This document shows, one piece after another, positions 51,552 to 60,475 of a stretch of 64,000 nucleotides of DNA. Origin of the DNA: Streptomyces flavotricini (GTDB taxonomy: Bacteria; Actinomycetota; Actinomycetes; Streptomycetales; Streptomycetaceae). Each line of letters begins with the position of its first letter. Within the stretch, counting starts at the first letter, position 1. The notes below the pieces were generated by a model. The model worked only from the letters and a program-made list of their open reading frames with translations, was not told where the DNA came from and ran no database searches. The DNA lies in contig NZ_JAINUL010000001.1 of the NCBI RefSeq assembly GCF_020639365.1, forward strand, positions 2,307,951-2,371,950. Reading direction: 5' to 3'. Made by a program: the position numbers and the translations under genes.

Positions 51552-52616
51552 TCAGGCCACCGGGTGGAGCGCCGCGTACTCCAGGGGGGCCGACGGGTCG
51601 ATCGTGAGGGTGAGCGGGGCGGGCGGTGCGTCCGCGCGGACCAGGAGGTCGCCGATCGCCGCGATCATCGCGCCGTTGTCCGTGCACAGCGTCATCGGCG
51701 GCACCCTCAGTTCGATCCCCGCCGAGGCGCAGCGCCGCTCCGCCAGGGCCCGGACGCGCGAGTTGGCCGCCACCCCGCCGACCACCACCAGCGTCTTCAC
51801 GTCGTGGGCCGTGCAGGCCGCGACCGCCTTGCGGGTCAGCACGTCGGCCACCGCCTCCTGGAGCGAGGCCGCCCCGTCGGCGACCGGCAGCCGCTCCCCG
51901 CGCTGCCGGTGGCCCTCGGCCCAGCGGGCCGCGGCCGTCTTCAGCCCCGAGAAGGAGAAGGAGTACGCGTACGGGTCCTCCCCGCGCGGCCCGCCGGTCA
52001 GCGGGCGCGGGAACGGGACCGCCCTCGGGTCGCCGCCGCGCGCCGCCCTGTCGATGGCCGGCCCACCCGGGTACGGCAGGCCGAACACCCGGGCCACCTT
52101 GTCGAAGCACTCCCCCGCCGCGTCGTCCAGGGTGTCCCCGAGGTGCAGGATCGGCTCGCGCACGAGGTCCCGTACCAGCAGCAGCGAGGTGTGGCCGCCG
52201 GAGACGATCAGCACCACGCACGGCCGGGGGAGCGGCCCGTGCTCCAGGGTGTCGGCGGCGACGTGCCCGGCCAGGTGGTGGACCCCGTACAGCGGTACGC
52301 CCAGCGAGTAGGAGAGGGCCTTGGCCCCGGCCAGTCCGACCTGGAGCGCGCCGGAGAGGCCGGGGCCGGTGGTGACGGCCACCGCGTCGAGCTGGTCGGC
52401 CCGCAATCCGGCCCGGTCGAGGGCCTGGCGGACCACCGGGTTCAAGGAGTGCAGGTGGGCGCGGGCCGCGATCTCGGGGACGACTCCGCCGAAGCGGGCG
52501 TGCTCGTCCATGCTCGACCCGACGACGTGCGCGAGGAGCCGGCCGCCCTGCACGATGCCCGCGCCCGTCTCGTCGCAGGAGGACTCGATGCCGAGCACCA
52601 CCGGAGAAGCAGCCAT
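51552..52616 (-). CDS. tsaD: tRNA threonylcarbamoyltransferase TsaD
   Basis: 354 residues. [14 protein letters not shown] at the start, the metal-binding HLAGH region ([11 protein letters not shown]) and [11 protein letters not shown] mark TsaD. It transfers threonylcarbamoyl to A37 of ANN-decoding tRNAs, with TsaB and TsaE. Neither tsaB, rimI nor tsaE is adjacent, whereas the genes are usually clustered. A perfect 14-3-14 palindrome lies 16 bp before the ATG. It may be a regulated extra copy; a second copy elsewhere cannot be excluded. Confidence 0.93.
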   Translation of the reverse strand: MAASPVVLGIESSCDETGAGIVQGGRLLAHVVGSSMDEHARFGGVVPEIAARAHLHSLNPVVRQALDRAGLRADQLDAVAVTTGPGLSGALQVGLAGAKALSYSLGVPLYGVHHLAGHVAADTLEHGPLPRPCVVLIVSGGHTSLLLVRDLVREPILHLGDTLDDAAGECFDKVARVFGLPYPGGPAIDRAARGGDPRAVPFPRPLTGGPRGEDPYAYSFSFSGLKTAAARWAEGHRQRGERLPVADGAASLQEAVADVLTRKAVAACTAHDVKTLVVVGGVAANSRVRALAERRCASAGIELRVPPMTLCTDNGAMIAAIGDLLVRADAPPAPLTLTIDPSAPLEYAALHPVA

Positions 52617-52632
52617 CCGACCCGCACACCCG

Positions 52633-52663
52633 ACCCTTATTGCGAATAGTTCGCAATAAGGGT
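52633..52663. promoter_or_regulatory. 14-3-14 perfect palindrome before tsaD
   Basis: Arms acccttattgcgaa (52633-52646) and ttcgcaataagggt (52650-52663) surround tag. It is AT-rich relative to the genome and ends 16 bp before the tsaD ATG. The inner ttgcgaa-N3-ttcgcaa form recalls Fur-family boxes (known 7-1-7 type pattern). Metal-dependent control of tsaD is possible. Confidence 0.65.
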
Positions 52664-52700
52664 ACTAGGGCGTGTCCGGCGGATCAGGGTCGGGTGGGCC

Positions 52701-53747
52701 CTAGCCGCGCGGGACCACCGTCGCCAGCACCGAGGGCAGTGGGTACCAGTCCGCCGAGGCGATGGACGCGTGGTGCGCGGCCATCAGGCCCACCCGCTCG
52801 CGGGCCTGGGCCTCGGTCGGGTGCACCCCGTCGATGGCGGGCGCCACGCCCTGGGCGTCGGTGGCGATCAGCAGGTAGTGGTTGCGGTCGTACCAGGCGG
52901 TGTCGATCGAGCCGCCCGCGTACGCGCTCGCGTCCCCGTCGAAGACCACGAACCACGGACGGAGCGTCGCGTCCGCGTACCGGGCGCGCGGGTCTCCGGC
53001 CTCGGCCCGGTGCACGGCGGGGAAGGCGGCCGCCTGGCCGAGCCGGCCCGCGGCGGCGAGGGAGCGCAGGTACTGGCCGTACTCCCGGTCCGTCCACAGC
53101 GTGTCGCCCGTGTTGCCCTCCTCCAGGGTGCCGGGGATCAGCTCCACCAGGAACCTCCCGGCCATCGCGGCGCGGCTCGGCCAGGCACCGGCCCGGGCGG
53201 CGGTGTCCAGGTCGGGGTGGCCGGCGGCGAGCTGGCCCGGGCGGTAGACGGCGTCGCCGAGCTTCGAGTTCAGCAGCGCGTCGAGTTCGGCCGGGCCGCG
53301 CCCGAGGTTGGCGGCGAAGCCGTCCTTGAGCTCCAGCTTGAGGACGACCGGGCGGTGGCCGGGGTGCGCGTCGTGCCAGCTGCGGATGTCGGAGAGGCAG
53401 CCCGCGAGGTTCTGGTTGCGGGACTTGGTGCGCAGCTGGGCGGGGCTGGTGGCGTTCTCGCAGTTGTTGTCGTTGCCGAAGGGGTTGTCGTGCGAGACCC
53501 GCCAGGAGCTGCCGAAGAAGTTGGTCCACACGTCGAGTTCCAGCATCGCCGCGCCTGAATCGAGGGCGTCCGCGAAGTACGGGTACTTGGCCTTCTCGTA
53601 CGCGTTGTGCACGCCGACGCCGGTCGATCCCGCGTACGGGAGGTCGGCGCCTGCCCCTGCCGCCCCGGCCGGGGCCGTACCGAGTACGAAGGCCAGTGCC
53701 GCCAGACCCGCCGTCACCGCGCCCGCCATCCGGTTCCGTAATCTCAT
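52701..53747 (-). CDS. Secreted PI-specific phospholipase C-like protein
   Basis: 348 residues from ATG 53747, which follows AGGAG. A signal peptide (AGLAALAFVLGTAPAGAA) is followed by a PLC TIM barrel: GVHNAYE with the first catalytic His, LELDVWTNFFGSSW, and SHDNPFGND with the second His. Two Cys (NNCEN, GCLSD) may form a disulfide. It could cleave inositol lipids or a related phosphodiester. The tail lacks a cell-wall anchor. Confidence 0.85.
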   Translation of the reverse strand: MRLRNRMAGAVTAGLAALAFVLGTAPAGAAGAGADLPYAGSTGVGVHNAYEKAKYPYFADALDSGAAMLELDVWTNFFGSSWRVSHDNPFGNDNNCENATSPAQLRTKSRNQNLAGCLSDIRSWHDAHPGHRPVVLKLELKDGFAANLGRGPAELDALLNSKLGDAVYRPGQLAAGHPDLDTAARAGAWPSRAAMAGRFLVELIPGTLEEGNTGDTLWTDREYGQYLRSLAAAGRLGQAAAFPAVHRAEAGDPRARYADATLRPWFVVFDGDASAYAGGSIDTAWYDRNHYLLIATDAQGVAPAIDGVHPTEAQARERVGLMAAHHASIASADWYPLPSVLATVVPRG

Positions 53748-53879
53748 GCTTTCGGCTCCTGTCCGCCCAGTCGGTGCGCCATGGTTCGACTCGCCGGGAG
53801 AGTAGGCGAGTTGGGTGACGGGCGGAAGGACGCCGGATGACGGGGACGGCCGGACGCCCCCGGCTGTGAGGACGGACAC

Positions 53880-53894
53880 GTTCCGGTCCGGAAC
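53880..53894. promoter_or_regulatory. 7-1-7 palindrome in the divergent PLC/protease region
   Basis: gttccgg-t-ccggaac, perfect, about 130 bp from the PLC start and 86 bp from the protease start. Possible shared operator. Confidence 0.35.
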
Positions 53895-53980
53895 TGCCGC
53901 CGCCGCGCCGTCCGTCGAACAGGGAGCCGGTCGGGACGCCGATCGGAACGCCGATCAGCGTTTCCGGGCGGGAGTGCCAC

Positions 53981-54937
53981 ATGTTCACCAAGGTCCGCGG
54001 GCGGATCGTACGGGTCTGCCTGCTCGTCGGCGTCGGCTGCGCCGTGCTGATGGGGTGCGCCGGGCTCCTGTGGAAGCTGCACGGCATGGCGGCGTACGTG
54101 GCGGACGGGGATCCGGCCGGGGGGAGCTACGCACAGGACCCCGAGCAGGCCGACCGCGCGGCGGCGGCCGTACTGGACGGCCCGGCGCGGGAGGTCCCGG
54201 CCCGGGCGCCGCGGGCCGCGCAGGGCACGGGCGGCCCCCCGGCCGGCGTGCACTGGCGGTCCGGCGGCTGGCAGCCCTCCGACCCGCTGGTCGCGCGGCC
54301 CGCCGCGGCGGAGCCCGCGATCGGGGCGCTGTTCTCCCCCGGCGAGGACGCGGACCAGGACCACCATTGCTCGGCGAGCGTGGTCCACTCCCCCGGCGGC
54401 GACCTCGTCGCGACCGCCGCCCACTGCGTGTACCGCGGCGTCCTCGGCTTCCGTACGAACCTGGTCTTCGCCCCCGGCTACCGGGACGCCACGGCCCCGT
54501 ACGGGGTCTGGGTGCCCACGCGGATCGACGTGGACCCCCGCTGGATCGAGGACCAGGACCCCGACTACGACGTGGCCTTCCTGAGGATGCGCCGGCCGGG
54601 GCACCCCGGCGAGCGGCTGGAGGACGCCACCGGGGCCCAGACGATCCGGTTCGGGCCCGGGCTGCCCGCTCCCGCCCGGGTCGTGGGCTATCCGAACGCC
54701 ACCGAGTACCCGGTGGAGTGCTTCAACACCGCCCGTGCCGAGGGGCCCACGCAATTGCGGCTGGATTGCGCGGACGTACCCGACGGCACGAGCGGTGGTC
54801 CGGTGCTGACCGACGCGCACACCCTGATCGGGGTGGTCGGCGGCCGCGACGGGGGCGGCGACGAGACGACCTCGTACAGCAGCCTGTTCGGCGACGGGGT
54901 GCGGGCCGTGTACGAGCGCGCCGTGGCGGCCCGCTGA
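53981..54937 (+). CDS. Membrane-anchored or secreted trypsin-like protease
   Basis: 318 residues. The N-terminal helix (VCLLVGVGCAVLMGCAGLLW) with a Cys may be a lipoprotein or uncleaved anchor. His148 in TAAHC, an Asp in YDVAFLRM and Ser271 in GTSGGPV give the S1 triad, and a V8/glutamyl endopeptidase type is possible. GGGAG lies upstream of the ATG. It diverges from the PLC-like gene, and its end nearly touches the convergent FAD oxidoreductase. Confidence 0.88.
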   Translation: MFTKVRGRIVRVCLLVGVGCAVLMGCAGLLWKLHGMAAYVADGDPAGGSYAQDPEQADRAAAAVLDGPAREVPARAPRAAQGTGGPPAGVHWRSGGWQPSDPLVARPAAAEPAIGALFSPGEDADQDHHCSASVVHSPGGDLVATAAHCVYRGVLGFRTNLVFAPGYRDATAPYGVWVPTRIDVDPRWIEDQDPDYDVAFLRMRRPGHPGERLEDATGAQTIRFGPGLPAPARVVGYPNATEYPVECFNTARAEGPTQLRLDCADVPDGTSGGPVLTDAHTLIGVVGGRDGGGDETTSYSSLFGDGVRAVYERAVAAR

Positions 54938-54946
54938 AGGGTGTCC

Positions 54947-56362
54947 CTACGCCCCCGAGTCCGCCGGGGCGTTGTGGTGCGGCGGGTAGTCGGCGGTCTC
55001 CGGGGCCGTCGGCAGGCGCCACTTGGACAGGACCCGTATCACCGTGCCCGGGCTCAGCAGGACGTTCGGCGCGAGCGCCAGCGACAGCACGCCGAAGAAG
55101 GGCCGGGAGATCTCCGGGTCGGCGTTGGCGCCCACGATCACCCGGGACATGTAGGCCTGCAGGACCTTGGTCGCCCGGTCGGGCGGCGGCCCCTCGGTCT
55201 CCGGGTACCGCATGTCCTCGCTGGTGGCGATCTGCCAGGCCACGTCGGAGGCGGCGGCCGTGCGCCGCTGGATCCGCCGGGCGGCCGCGGCGATCTCCCG
55301 GGGCGCGAGCCCGCGGATGGCCCCGGCCAGCGCGTCCGCCGCGAGCGCGGCCACCGTCATCCCCTGCCCGTACACGGGGTTGACCCGGCAGACGGCGTCG
55401 CCGAGGACGACGAATCCGGCCGGCCAGCGGTCGAGGCGCTCGAAGTGCCGCCATTCGTTGGCGGTGTTGCGGTAACCCGTCGGCGTCGAGAGCGGTTTGG
55501 CGTCCCGGAGCGCGTCGTACAGCACCGGCGAGCGCAGGGTCCGGGTGAAGTCGAGGAACTCCTCGTCCCCGGTCGGGGGGGCGTGTTCGCCGTTGCCGGT
55601 CAGCGTCACGAGCCAGCGGCCGTCGTCGAGGGGCACCAGCACGCCGCCGCGCGGATTCTCGGGGCGGCCCTGGACGTAGATCCCCTGCCAGCGGCGGGCG
55701 GGATCCGGCGGGATCTCGTAGTAGCGGCTGGAGTAGCCGAGGCGGGAGTCGTAGCGGGTGGTCGCCGGGGCCGGGTGGCCGAGGGCGGCGAGCCAGGCCG
55801 GGGCCCGGGAGGTCCGCCCCGTCGCGTCGACCACGAGGCGGGCCGGCAGCGGGTCGCCCTCGCGCAGCCGTACGCCGGTGACGGAGCGGCCGTCGGGCCC
55901 GGCGACGAGCCCGGTCGCCGTCGAGCCGGAGCGGACCCGGATGCGTTCGTCCCGCAGCACCTCCCGGCGGACCGTCCAGTCGATCAGCTCCCTGCTGCCG
56001 ATCAGGATCCGGGACCCCGGAACCGGGTGGAACCAGTCGGCCGGGCTCAGCCACAGGAAGTCCCGCGGGGTCTCCATCAGCGCCGCACCGGCCGCCAGCA
56101 GTTCGCGGGTCACCCCGGGCAGCAGCCCTTCCATCAGCTCCAGGCCCCGCGACCACAGCACGTGCACGTGCCGGGACTGCGGCACGCCGGGCCGGAAGGC
56201 CGGTCCGGTGTCCGGCAGTTCGTCCCGTTCCACCACGGTCACGCGCGCGAACCGCTGCGCGAGTGCCCGCGCCGCCAGTAGCCCCGCCAGGCCTGCGCCG
56301 AGGACCACCGCGTGATCGTGGGCTTCGTGGACTTCTGGGTGGTTGTCCGTGTCGTCGTCCAT
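54947..56362 (-). CDS. FAD-dependent oxidoreductase (monooxygenase-like)
   Basis: 471 residues. The FAD motif is GAGLAGLLAARALA with VTVVERDELP; VVDATGRTSRAP is the second dinucleotide element, and GDAVCRVNPVYGQGM binds FAD phosphate. It resembles squalene-epoxidase or tetracycline-type hydroxylases. It hydroxylates or epoxidises an unknown substrate. Its end lies 9 bp from the protease stop, convergent. Confidence 0.87.
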   Translation of the reverse strand: MDDDTDNHPEVHEAHDHAVVLGAGLAGLLAARALAQRFARVTVVERDELPDTGPAFRPGVPQSRHVHVLWSRGLELMEGLLPGVTRELLAAGAALMETPRDFLWLSPADWFHPVPGSRILIGSRELIDWTVRREVLRDERIRVRSGSTATGLVAGPDGRSVTGVRLREGDPLPARLVVDATGRTSRAPAWLAALGHPAPATTRYDSRLGYSSRYYEIPPDPARRWQGIYVQGRPENPRGGVLVPLDDGRWLVTLTGNGEHAPPTGDEEFLDFTRTLRSPVLYDALRDAKPLSTPTGYRNTANEWRHFERLDRWPAGFVVLGDAVCRVNPVYGQGMTVAALAADALAGAIRGLAPREIAAAARRIQRRTAAASDVAWQIATSEDMRYPETEGPPPDRATKVLQAYMSRVIVGANADPEISRPFFGVLSLALAPNVLLSPGTVIRVLSKWRLPTAPETADYPPHHNAPADSGA

Positions 56363-56487
56363 GGCGCCGAGTCTCCCGCGCCGGCGCCGCGGCGGATCAG
56401 GTCCCGCCCGGGGCGCCCCGAGGCACCCCGGGGGCGGACGGGGGGCTCACGCGGGGGCGCCCCCGCCGGACCCGTACCCCCGCCCGC

Positions 56488-57420
56488 TCAGCGGGCGGGG
56501 ATCCCGTACGGGACGGAGGTCAGCTTCTCCGAGAGCGCCCAGAGCCGTTCGCCGGACGCGTCGTCCAGGGTCCACTTCGCCCGCCAGGAGCGGGCCGGCG
56601 CCCCGCGCCAGCCGAGCCGCGGTCCGTAGAAGGCGTCGGGCCGCACCCCCGGCGCGGTGGCCGCGTACAGCGTGGGCAGCGCGCCGGAGGCGGCGGACTG
56701 GGCGAGTACGGCGGCGCCGAGGCCCATCAGCCGCGACATGGGCCGGTGGCCCTCCTGCCGCGAGGCCCCGGCGTGCAGGTTGGTCGAGGCGTAGCCGGGG
56801 TGCGCGGCGGCTGCGACGATCCCGGAGCCGCGGGCTTCGAGGCGCCGGGCCAGCTCGTGCGTGAAGAGGAGGTTGGCGGTCTTGGAGCGGCCGTAGGCGA
56901 TCCAGCGCCGGTAGCCGTGCTCGCCGTTCGGATCGTCGAGGTCGACGTCGCCGAGCGCGTGGAAACCGCTGGAGACGGTGACGATCCGGGCCCCCGGGGC
57001 CGCGGCCAGCAGCTGGGGCAGGAGCAGTCCGGTCAGCGCGAAGTGGCCGAGGTGGTTGACCCCGAACTGGGTCTCGAAACCGTCGGCGGTCCGCCCGTAC
57101 GGCAGCGCCATCACGCCGGCATTGTTCACGAGCAGGTCGAGGGAGGTGCGGCGCTGCCCGTGGACGTGCGCGAACTCCCTTACGGAGGCCAGGTCGGCCA
57201 GGTCCAGCGGGATGAACTCCACCTCGGCGCCCGGGACTTCGGCGCGCAGCCGGACCACGGCGGCCCGGCCGCGCGCCGAGCTGCGGCAGGCCAGCACCAC
57301 GTCGGCGCCGCGCCGGGCGAGCTCGCGGGCGGCCACGTACCCGATGCCGCTGTTGGCACCCGTGACGACGGCGGTGCGGCCGCTCTGGTCGGGGATGTTC
57401 TCGGCGTTCCAGCCAGTCAT
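56488..57420 (-). CDS. Short-chain dehydrogenase/reductase, retinol-dehydrogenase-like
   Basis: 310 residues from ATG 57420, after GAGGGAG. The NAD(P) motif is TGANSGIGYVAA, with NNAGVMALP, a VSSG strand and catalytic YGRSK. The NADP-type ACRSS follows strand 2. It reduces an aldehyde or ketone, substrate unknown. Short intergenic gap to the FAD oxidoreductase (125 bp) suggests co-expression. Confidence 0.9.
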   Translation of the reverse strand: MTGWNAENIPDQSGRTAVVTGANSGIGYVAARELARRGADVVLACRSSARGRAAVVRLRAEVPGAEVEFIPLDLADLASVREFAHVHGQRRTSLDLLVNNAGVMALPYGRTADGFETQFGVNHLGHFALTGLLLPQLLAAAPGARIVTVSSGFHALGDVDLDDPNGEHGYRRWIAYGRSKTANLLFTHELARRLEARGSGIVAAAAHPGYASTNLHAGASRQEGHRPMSRLMGLGAAVLAQSAASGALPTLYAATAPGVRPDAFYGPRLGWRGAPARSWRAKWTLDDASGERLWALSEKLTSVPYGIPAR

Positions 57421-57608
57421 GTGAGCTCCCTCGCGACGTGGGGTCAAGACGGTCGAGCCGTGGGGCGTGGGGCCACGGTCTCGGTCACCGTGGGGTTACC
57501 GAGGGTAGACCTCTCCCTTCGCGGGGGTGGAGCCGGGGGCCGGTACCCCGGCCAGTAGGCTGCGGGTCCACCCGCCCGCTCCCCTTCCCGTTCCCGAGGT
57601 ACCGCGCA

Positions 57609-58937
57609 GTGAGCTCCGCACCGCCGCCCCCCAGACCCGTGTCGGTCGTCGGCCTCGGCGCCGACGGCTGGGCCGGGCTCACCGCCGCCGCGCGGTCCGC
57701 GCTGACCGGCGCCGAGGTGCTGATCGGCGGGCCGCGCCAGCTGGACCTGCTGCCGGCCGGCGACTGCCCGGGCGAGCGGGTGGCCTGGCCGAGCCCGCTG
57801 CGGCCCGCCGTGCCGAAGCTGATGGCCGAGTACGCGGGCCGCCGGATCGCGGTGCTCGCCAGCGGCGACCCCATGTTCTACGGGATCGGCCGGGCGCTGG
57901 CCGAGGAGCTCGGGCCGGACGCCCTGCGGGTCCACCCGCACCCCTCCTCGGTCTCGTACGCCTGCGCCCGCCTGGGCTGGCCGGTGGAGGACACCGAGGT
58001 GGTCACGGTGGTCGGCCGCCCGGTGGCCCGGCTCGCGGCCGCGCTGTACGAGGGCCGGCGGGTGCTGGTGCTCAGCGCCGGAGCGGTGACCCCGAACGAG
58101 ATCGCCGCTCTGCTTCGAGAGCGGGGCTTCGGCCCGAGCCGGATGCGGGTGCTGGAACAGCTCGGCTCCGAGCGCGAGGACACGTACGAGGGACGGGCCG
58201 AGAGCTGGGACCACGCGCCGGGCGACCCCCTCAACGTGGTGGCCGTGGACTGCCGCCGGGACGGGCACAGCGCCGTCCCGCGGCTCGGCGCGACCCCCGG
58301 CCTGCCCGACACCGCGTACGAGCACGACGGCCAGCTCACCAAGCGCCACGTCCGGGCCGCCACCCTGTGCGCCCTCGCGCCGGCCCCCGGAGAGCTGCTG
58401 TGGGACATCGGCGGCGGCTCCGGCTCCATCGGCATCGAGTGGATGCGGACGCACCCCTCCTGCCGGGCGGTGGCCGTGGAGCGCGTCCCGGAGCGGGCCG
58501 CCCGCATCACCCGCAACGCCGCCGCGCTCGGCGTCCCGGGGCTGCGCGTGGTCACCGGCGCCGCGCCCGGGGCGCTGGCCGGGCTGCCGGTCCCGGACGC
58601 GGTGTTCATCGGCGGCGGGCTGACCGCGCCGGGCCTGCTGGACGCGGCCTGGGCGGCGCTGGCCCCCGGCGGCCGGCTGGTGGTCAACACCGTGACGCTG
58701 GAGTCGGAGGCGGTCCTCACCGAGCGCTACCGGCGCCACGGCGGCGACCTGGTCAAGCTGGCCGTCGCGCACGCGGTGCCGGTCGGCGGTTTCACGGGCT
58801 GGCGGCAGGCGATGCCGGTCACCCAGTGGTCGGTGACGAAGCCCTGGCCTCGGACGGACCGGCCCGCGGCGGCCCACGAAGAGACCGAGAAGACCGAACA
58901 GACCGAAGTGACCGCGAAGGACCAGGAGACGACATGA
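57609..58937 (+). CDS. cobL: Precorrin-6Y C5,15-methyltransferase (CbiE/CbiT fusion)
   Basis: 442 residues from GTG 57609, after GAGG. The N-terminal half (15-215) is the CbiE-type methylase: VVGLGADGWAGLT and LASGDPMFYGIG. The C-terminal half (225-400) is CbiT: LLWDIGGGSGSIGIEW SAM motif. The protein methylates C5 and C15 and decarboxylates during corrin synthesis in the cytoplasm. It starts the plus-strand arm cobL-cobM-cobK. A Thr/Glu-rich tail (EETEKTEQTEVT) ends it. Its stop overlaps the cobM start (ATGA). Confidence 0.94.
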   Translation: MSSAPPPPRPVSVVGLGADGWAGLTAAARSALTGAEVLIGGPRQLDLLPAGDCPGERVAWPSPLRPAVPKLMAEYAGRRIAVLASGDPMFYGIGRALAEELGPDALRVHPHPSSVSYACARLGWPVEDTEVVTVVGRPVARLAAALYEGRRVLVLSAGAVTPNEIAALLRERGFGPSRMRVLEQLGSEREDTYEGRAESWDHAPGDPLNVVAVDCRRDGHSAVPRLGATPGLPDTAYEHDGQLTKRHVRAATLCALAPAPGELLWDIGGGSGSIGIEWMRTHPSCRAVAVERVPERAARITRNAAALGVPGLRVVTGAAPGALAGLPVPDAVFIGGGLTAPGLLDAAWAALAPGGRLVVNTVTLESEAVLTERYRRHGGDLVKLAVAHAVPVGGFTGWRQAMPVTQWSVTKPWPRTDRPAAAHEETEKTEQTEVTAKDQETT

Positions 58938-59683
58938 CCGTGTACTTCATCGGCGCGGGCCCCGGCGCCGCCGACCTGATCACGGTGCGCGGTGCCCGGC
59001 GGCTCGCCGCCGCCCCGGTCTGCCTGTACGCGGGCAGCCTGGTCCCGCGCGAACTGCTGGCCGAGTGCCCGCCGGACGCCCGCCTGGTCGACACCTCTCA
59101 GCTGAACCTCGACCAGATCATCGCCGAGTGCGTACGGGCCCACGCGGCGGGCGAGGACGTGGCGCGGCTCCACTCCGGCGACCCGTCGGTCTTCAGCGCG
59201 GTCGCGGAGCAGATGCGGCGGCTCGACGCGGCCGGCATCCCGTACGAGGTGGTGCCCGGCGTCCCGGCGTTCGCCGCGGCGGCGGCGGCGCTGAAGCGGG
59301 AGCTGACGGTGCCGACGGTCGGCCAGACCGTGATCCTGACCCGGATCGCCCAGCAGGCCACGCCGATGCCGCCCGGCGAGGACCTGGCCACGCTCGGCCG
59401 CAGCGGCGCGCTGCTCGTGCTGCACCTGGCCACGCGCTACGTGGACCGGGTCGTCTCCGAACTGCTGCCGCACTACGGGGCCCAGTGCCCGGTGGCGGTG
59501 GTGGCGATGGCCAGCCGCCCCGACGAGCTGATCCTGCGCGGCACTCTGGCCGACATCGCCGCCCAGGTGAAGGAGGCGGGCCTGGTCCGCACCGCGGTGA
59601 TCATCGTGGGCCGTACGCTCGGCGCCGAGCAGTTCCGCGACAGCCACCTGTACTCCCCCGAGCGCGACCGGCATGTCTGCTGA
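58934..59683 (+). CDS. cobM: Precorrin-4 C11-methyltransferase
   Basis: 249 residues. VYFIGAGPGAADLIT (SAM methylase P-loop-like motif), GDPSVFSA and VPTVGQTVILTR match CobM. It adds the C11 methyl to precorrin-4. It overlaps cobL by 4 bp and cobK by 11 bp, so all three are made from one message. Confidence 0.94.
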   Translation: MTVYFIGAGPGAADLITVRGARRLAAAPVCLYAGSLVPRELLAECPPDARLVDTSQLNLDQIIAECVRAHAAGEDVARLHSGDPSVFSAVAEQMRRLDAAGIPYEVVPGVPAFAAAAAALKRELTVPTVGQTVILTRIAQQATPMPPGEDLATLGRSGALLVLHLATRYVDRVVSELLPHYGAQCPVAVVAMASRPDELILRGTLADIAAQVKEAGLVRTAVIIVGRTLGAEQFRDSHLYSPERDRHVC

Positions 59684-60431
59684 TCCGCCCCGCCACGTCC
59701 TGATCCTGGGCGGTACGACGGAGGCCCGCCGCCTTGCGGAGGCGCTGGCCGGGGATCCCTCGTACCGCGTGACCACCTCGCTCGCGGGCCGGGTGTCCGC
59801 ACCCGTGCTGCCGCCGGGCGAGGTGCGGATCGGCGGCTTCGGCGGGGTCACCGGGCTCGCGGGCTGGATCGTCGCCCACGACGTGACGCACGTGGTCGAC
59901 GCCACCCACCCGTTCGCGGAGCGGATGAGCTTCCACGCCTCCGAGGCGCAGGCGTTCACGGGGGTCCCGCTGCTGGCGCTGCGCCGTCCCGGCTGGTCCC
60001 CCGGTCCCGGGGACGACTGGCACTTCACCGACTCGCTCGCCGAGACATCCGTACGGCTGCCGGAACTGGGCGGCCGGGCCTTCCTGACCACCGGCCGCAT
60101 GGGCCTGCACGCGTTCGCGCACCTGGCCGACACCTGGTTCCTGGTGCGCTCGGTCGATCCGCCGGACGCACCCGTGCCGCCGCGGCTCGAAGTCCTGCTC
60201 GCCCGGGGTCCGTTCACCCTGGACAGCGAGCGGGAGCTGCTGGCCCGGCACCGGATCGACGTGCTGGTCACGAAGGACAGCGGCGGCTCCGCGACCGCCC
60301 CCAAGCTCACCGCGGCCCGCGAGGCCGGCATCCCGGTCCTGGTGGTCCGCAGGCCCCCCGTACCGGAGGGCGTTGCGGAGGCGCAGTGCCCGCGGGCGGC
60401 CCTGGAGTGGCTCGCGCGAACCCCGGGGTAG
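59673..60431 (+). CDS. cobK: Precorrin-6A reductase
   Basis: 252 residues. ILGGTTEARRLAEALA and VVDATHPFAERMS with VTKDSGG match CobK/CbiJ. It reduces precorrin-6A with NADPH. Its start lies inside the end of cobM (11-bp overlap), and it ends the plus-strand arm. Confidence 0.93.
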   Translation: MSADPPRHVLILGGTTEARRLAEALAGDPSYRVTTSLAGRVSAPVLPPGEVRIGGFGGVTGLAGWIVAHDVTHVVDATHPFAERMSFHASEAQAFTGVPLLALRRPGWSPGPGDDWHFTDSLAETSVRLPELGGRAFLTTGRMGLHAFAHLADTWFLVRSVDPPDAPVPPRLEVLLARGPFTLDSERELLARHRIDVLVTKDSGGSATAPKLTAAREAGIPVLVVRRPPVPEGVAEAQCPRAALEWLARTPG

Positions 60432-60475
60432 GTCCTGCCCGGACGTTGTCAGAGGAGTCTCCTACTCTCCTCGGC

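Noticed and set aside
52665..52688. ctagggcgtgtccggcggatc-like string between tsaD and the PLC gene
   Set aside because: It recalls a short repeat seen in Streptomyces intergenic DNA, perhaps an IS end, but only one copy is here and I could not verify it.
57532..57552. gccgggg/ccccggc inverted repeat upstream of cobL as a riboswitch stem
   Set aside because: No conserved cobalamin B12-box sequence recognised; a GC hairpin alone is not evidence.
57438..57608. In-frame upstream extension of cobL
   Set aside because: Non-conserved Arg/Gly/Pro sequence with no start site; GTG 57609 with GAGG fits CobL length.
60446..60468. TTGTCA and TACTCT as a promoter pair before 60476
   Set aside because: Spacing of 11 bp is too short for a standard promoter; only the -10 box is kept as a possibility.
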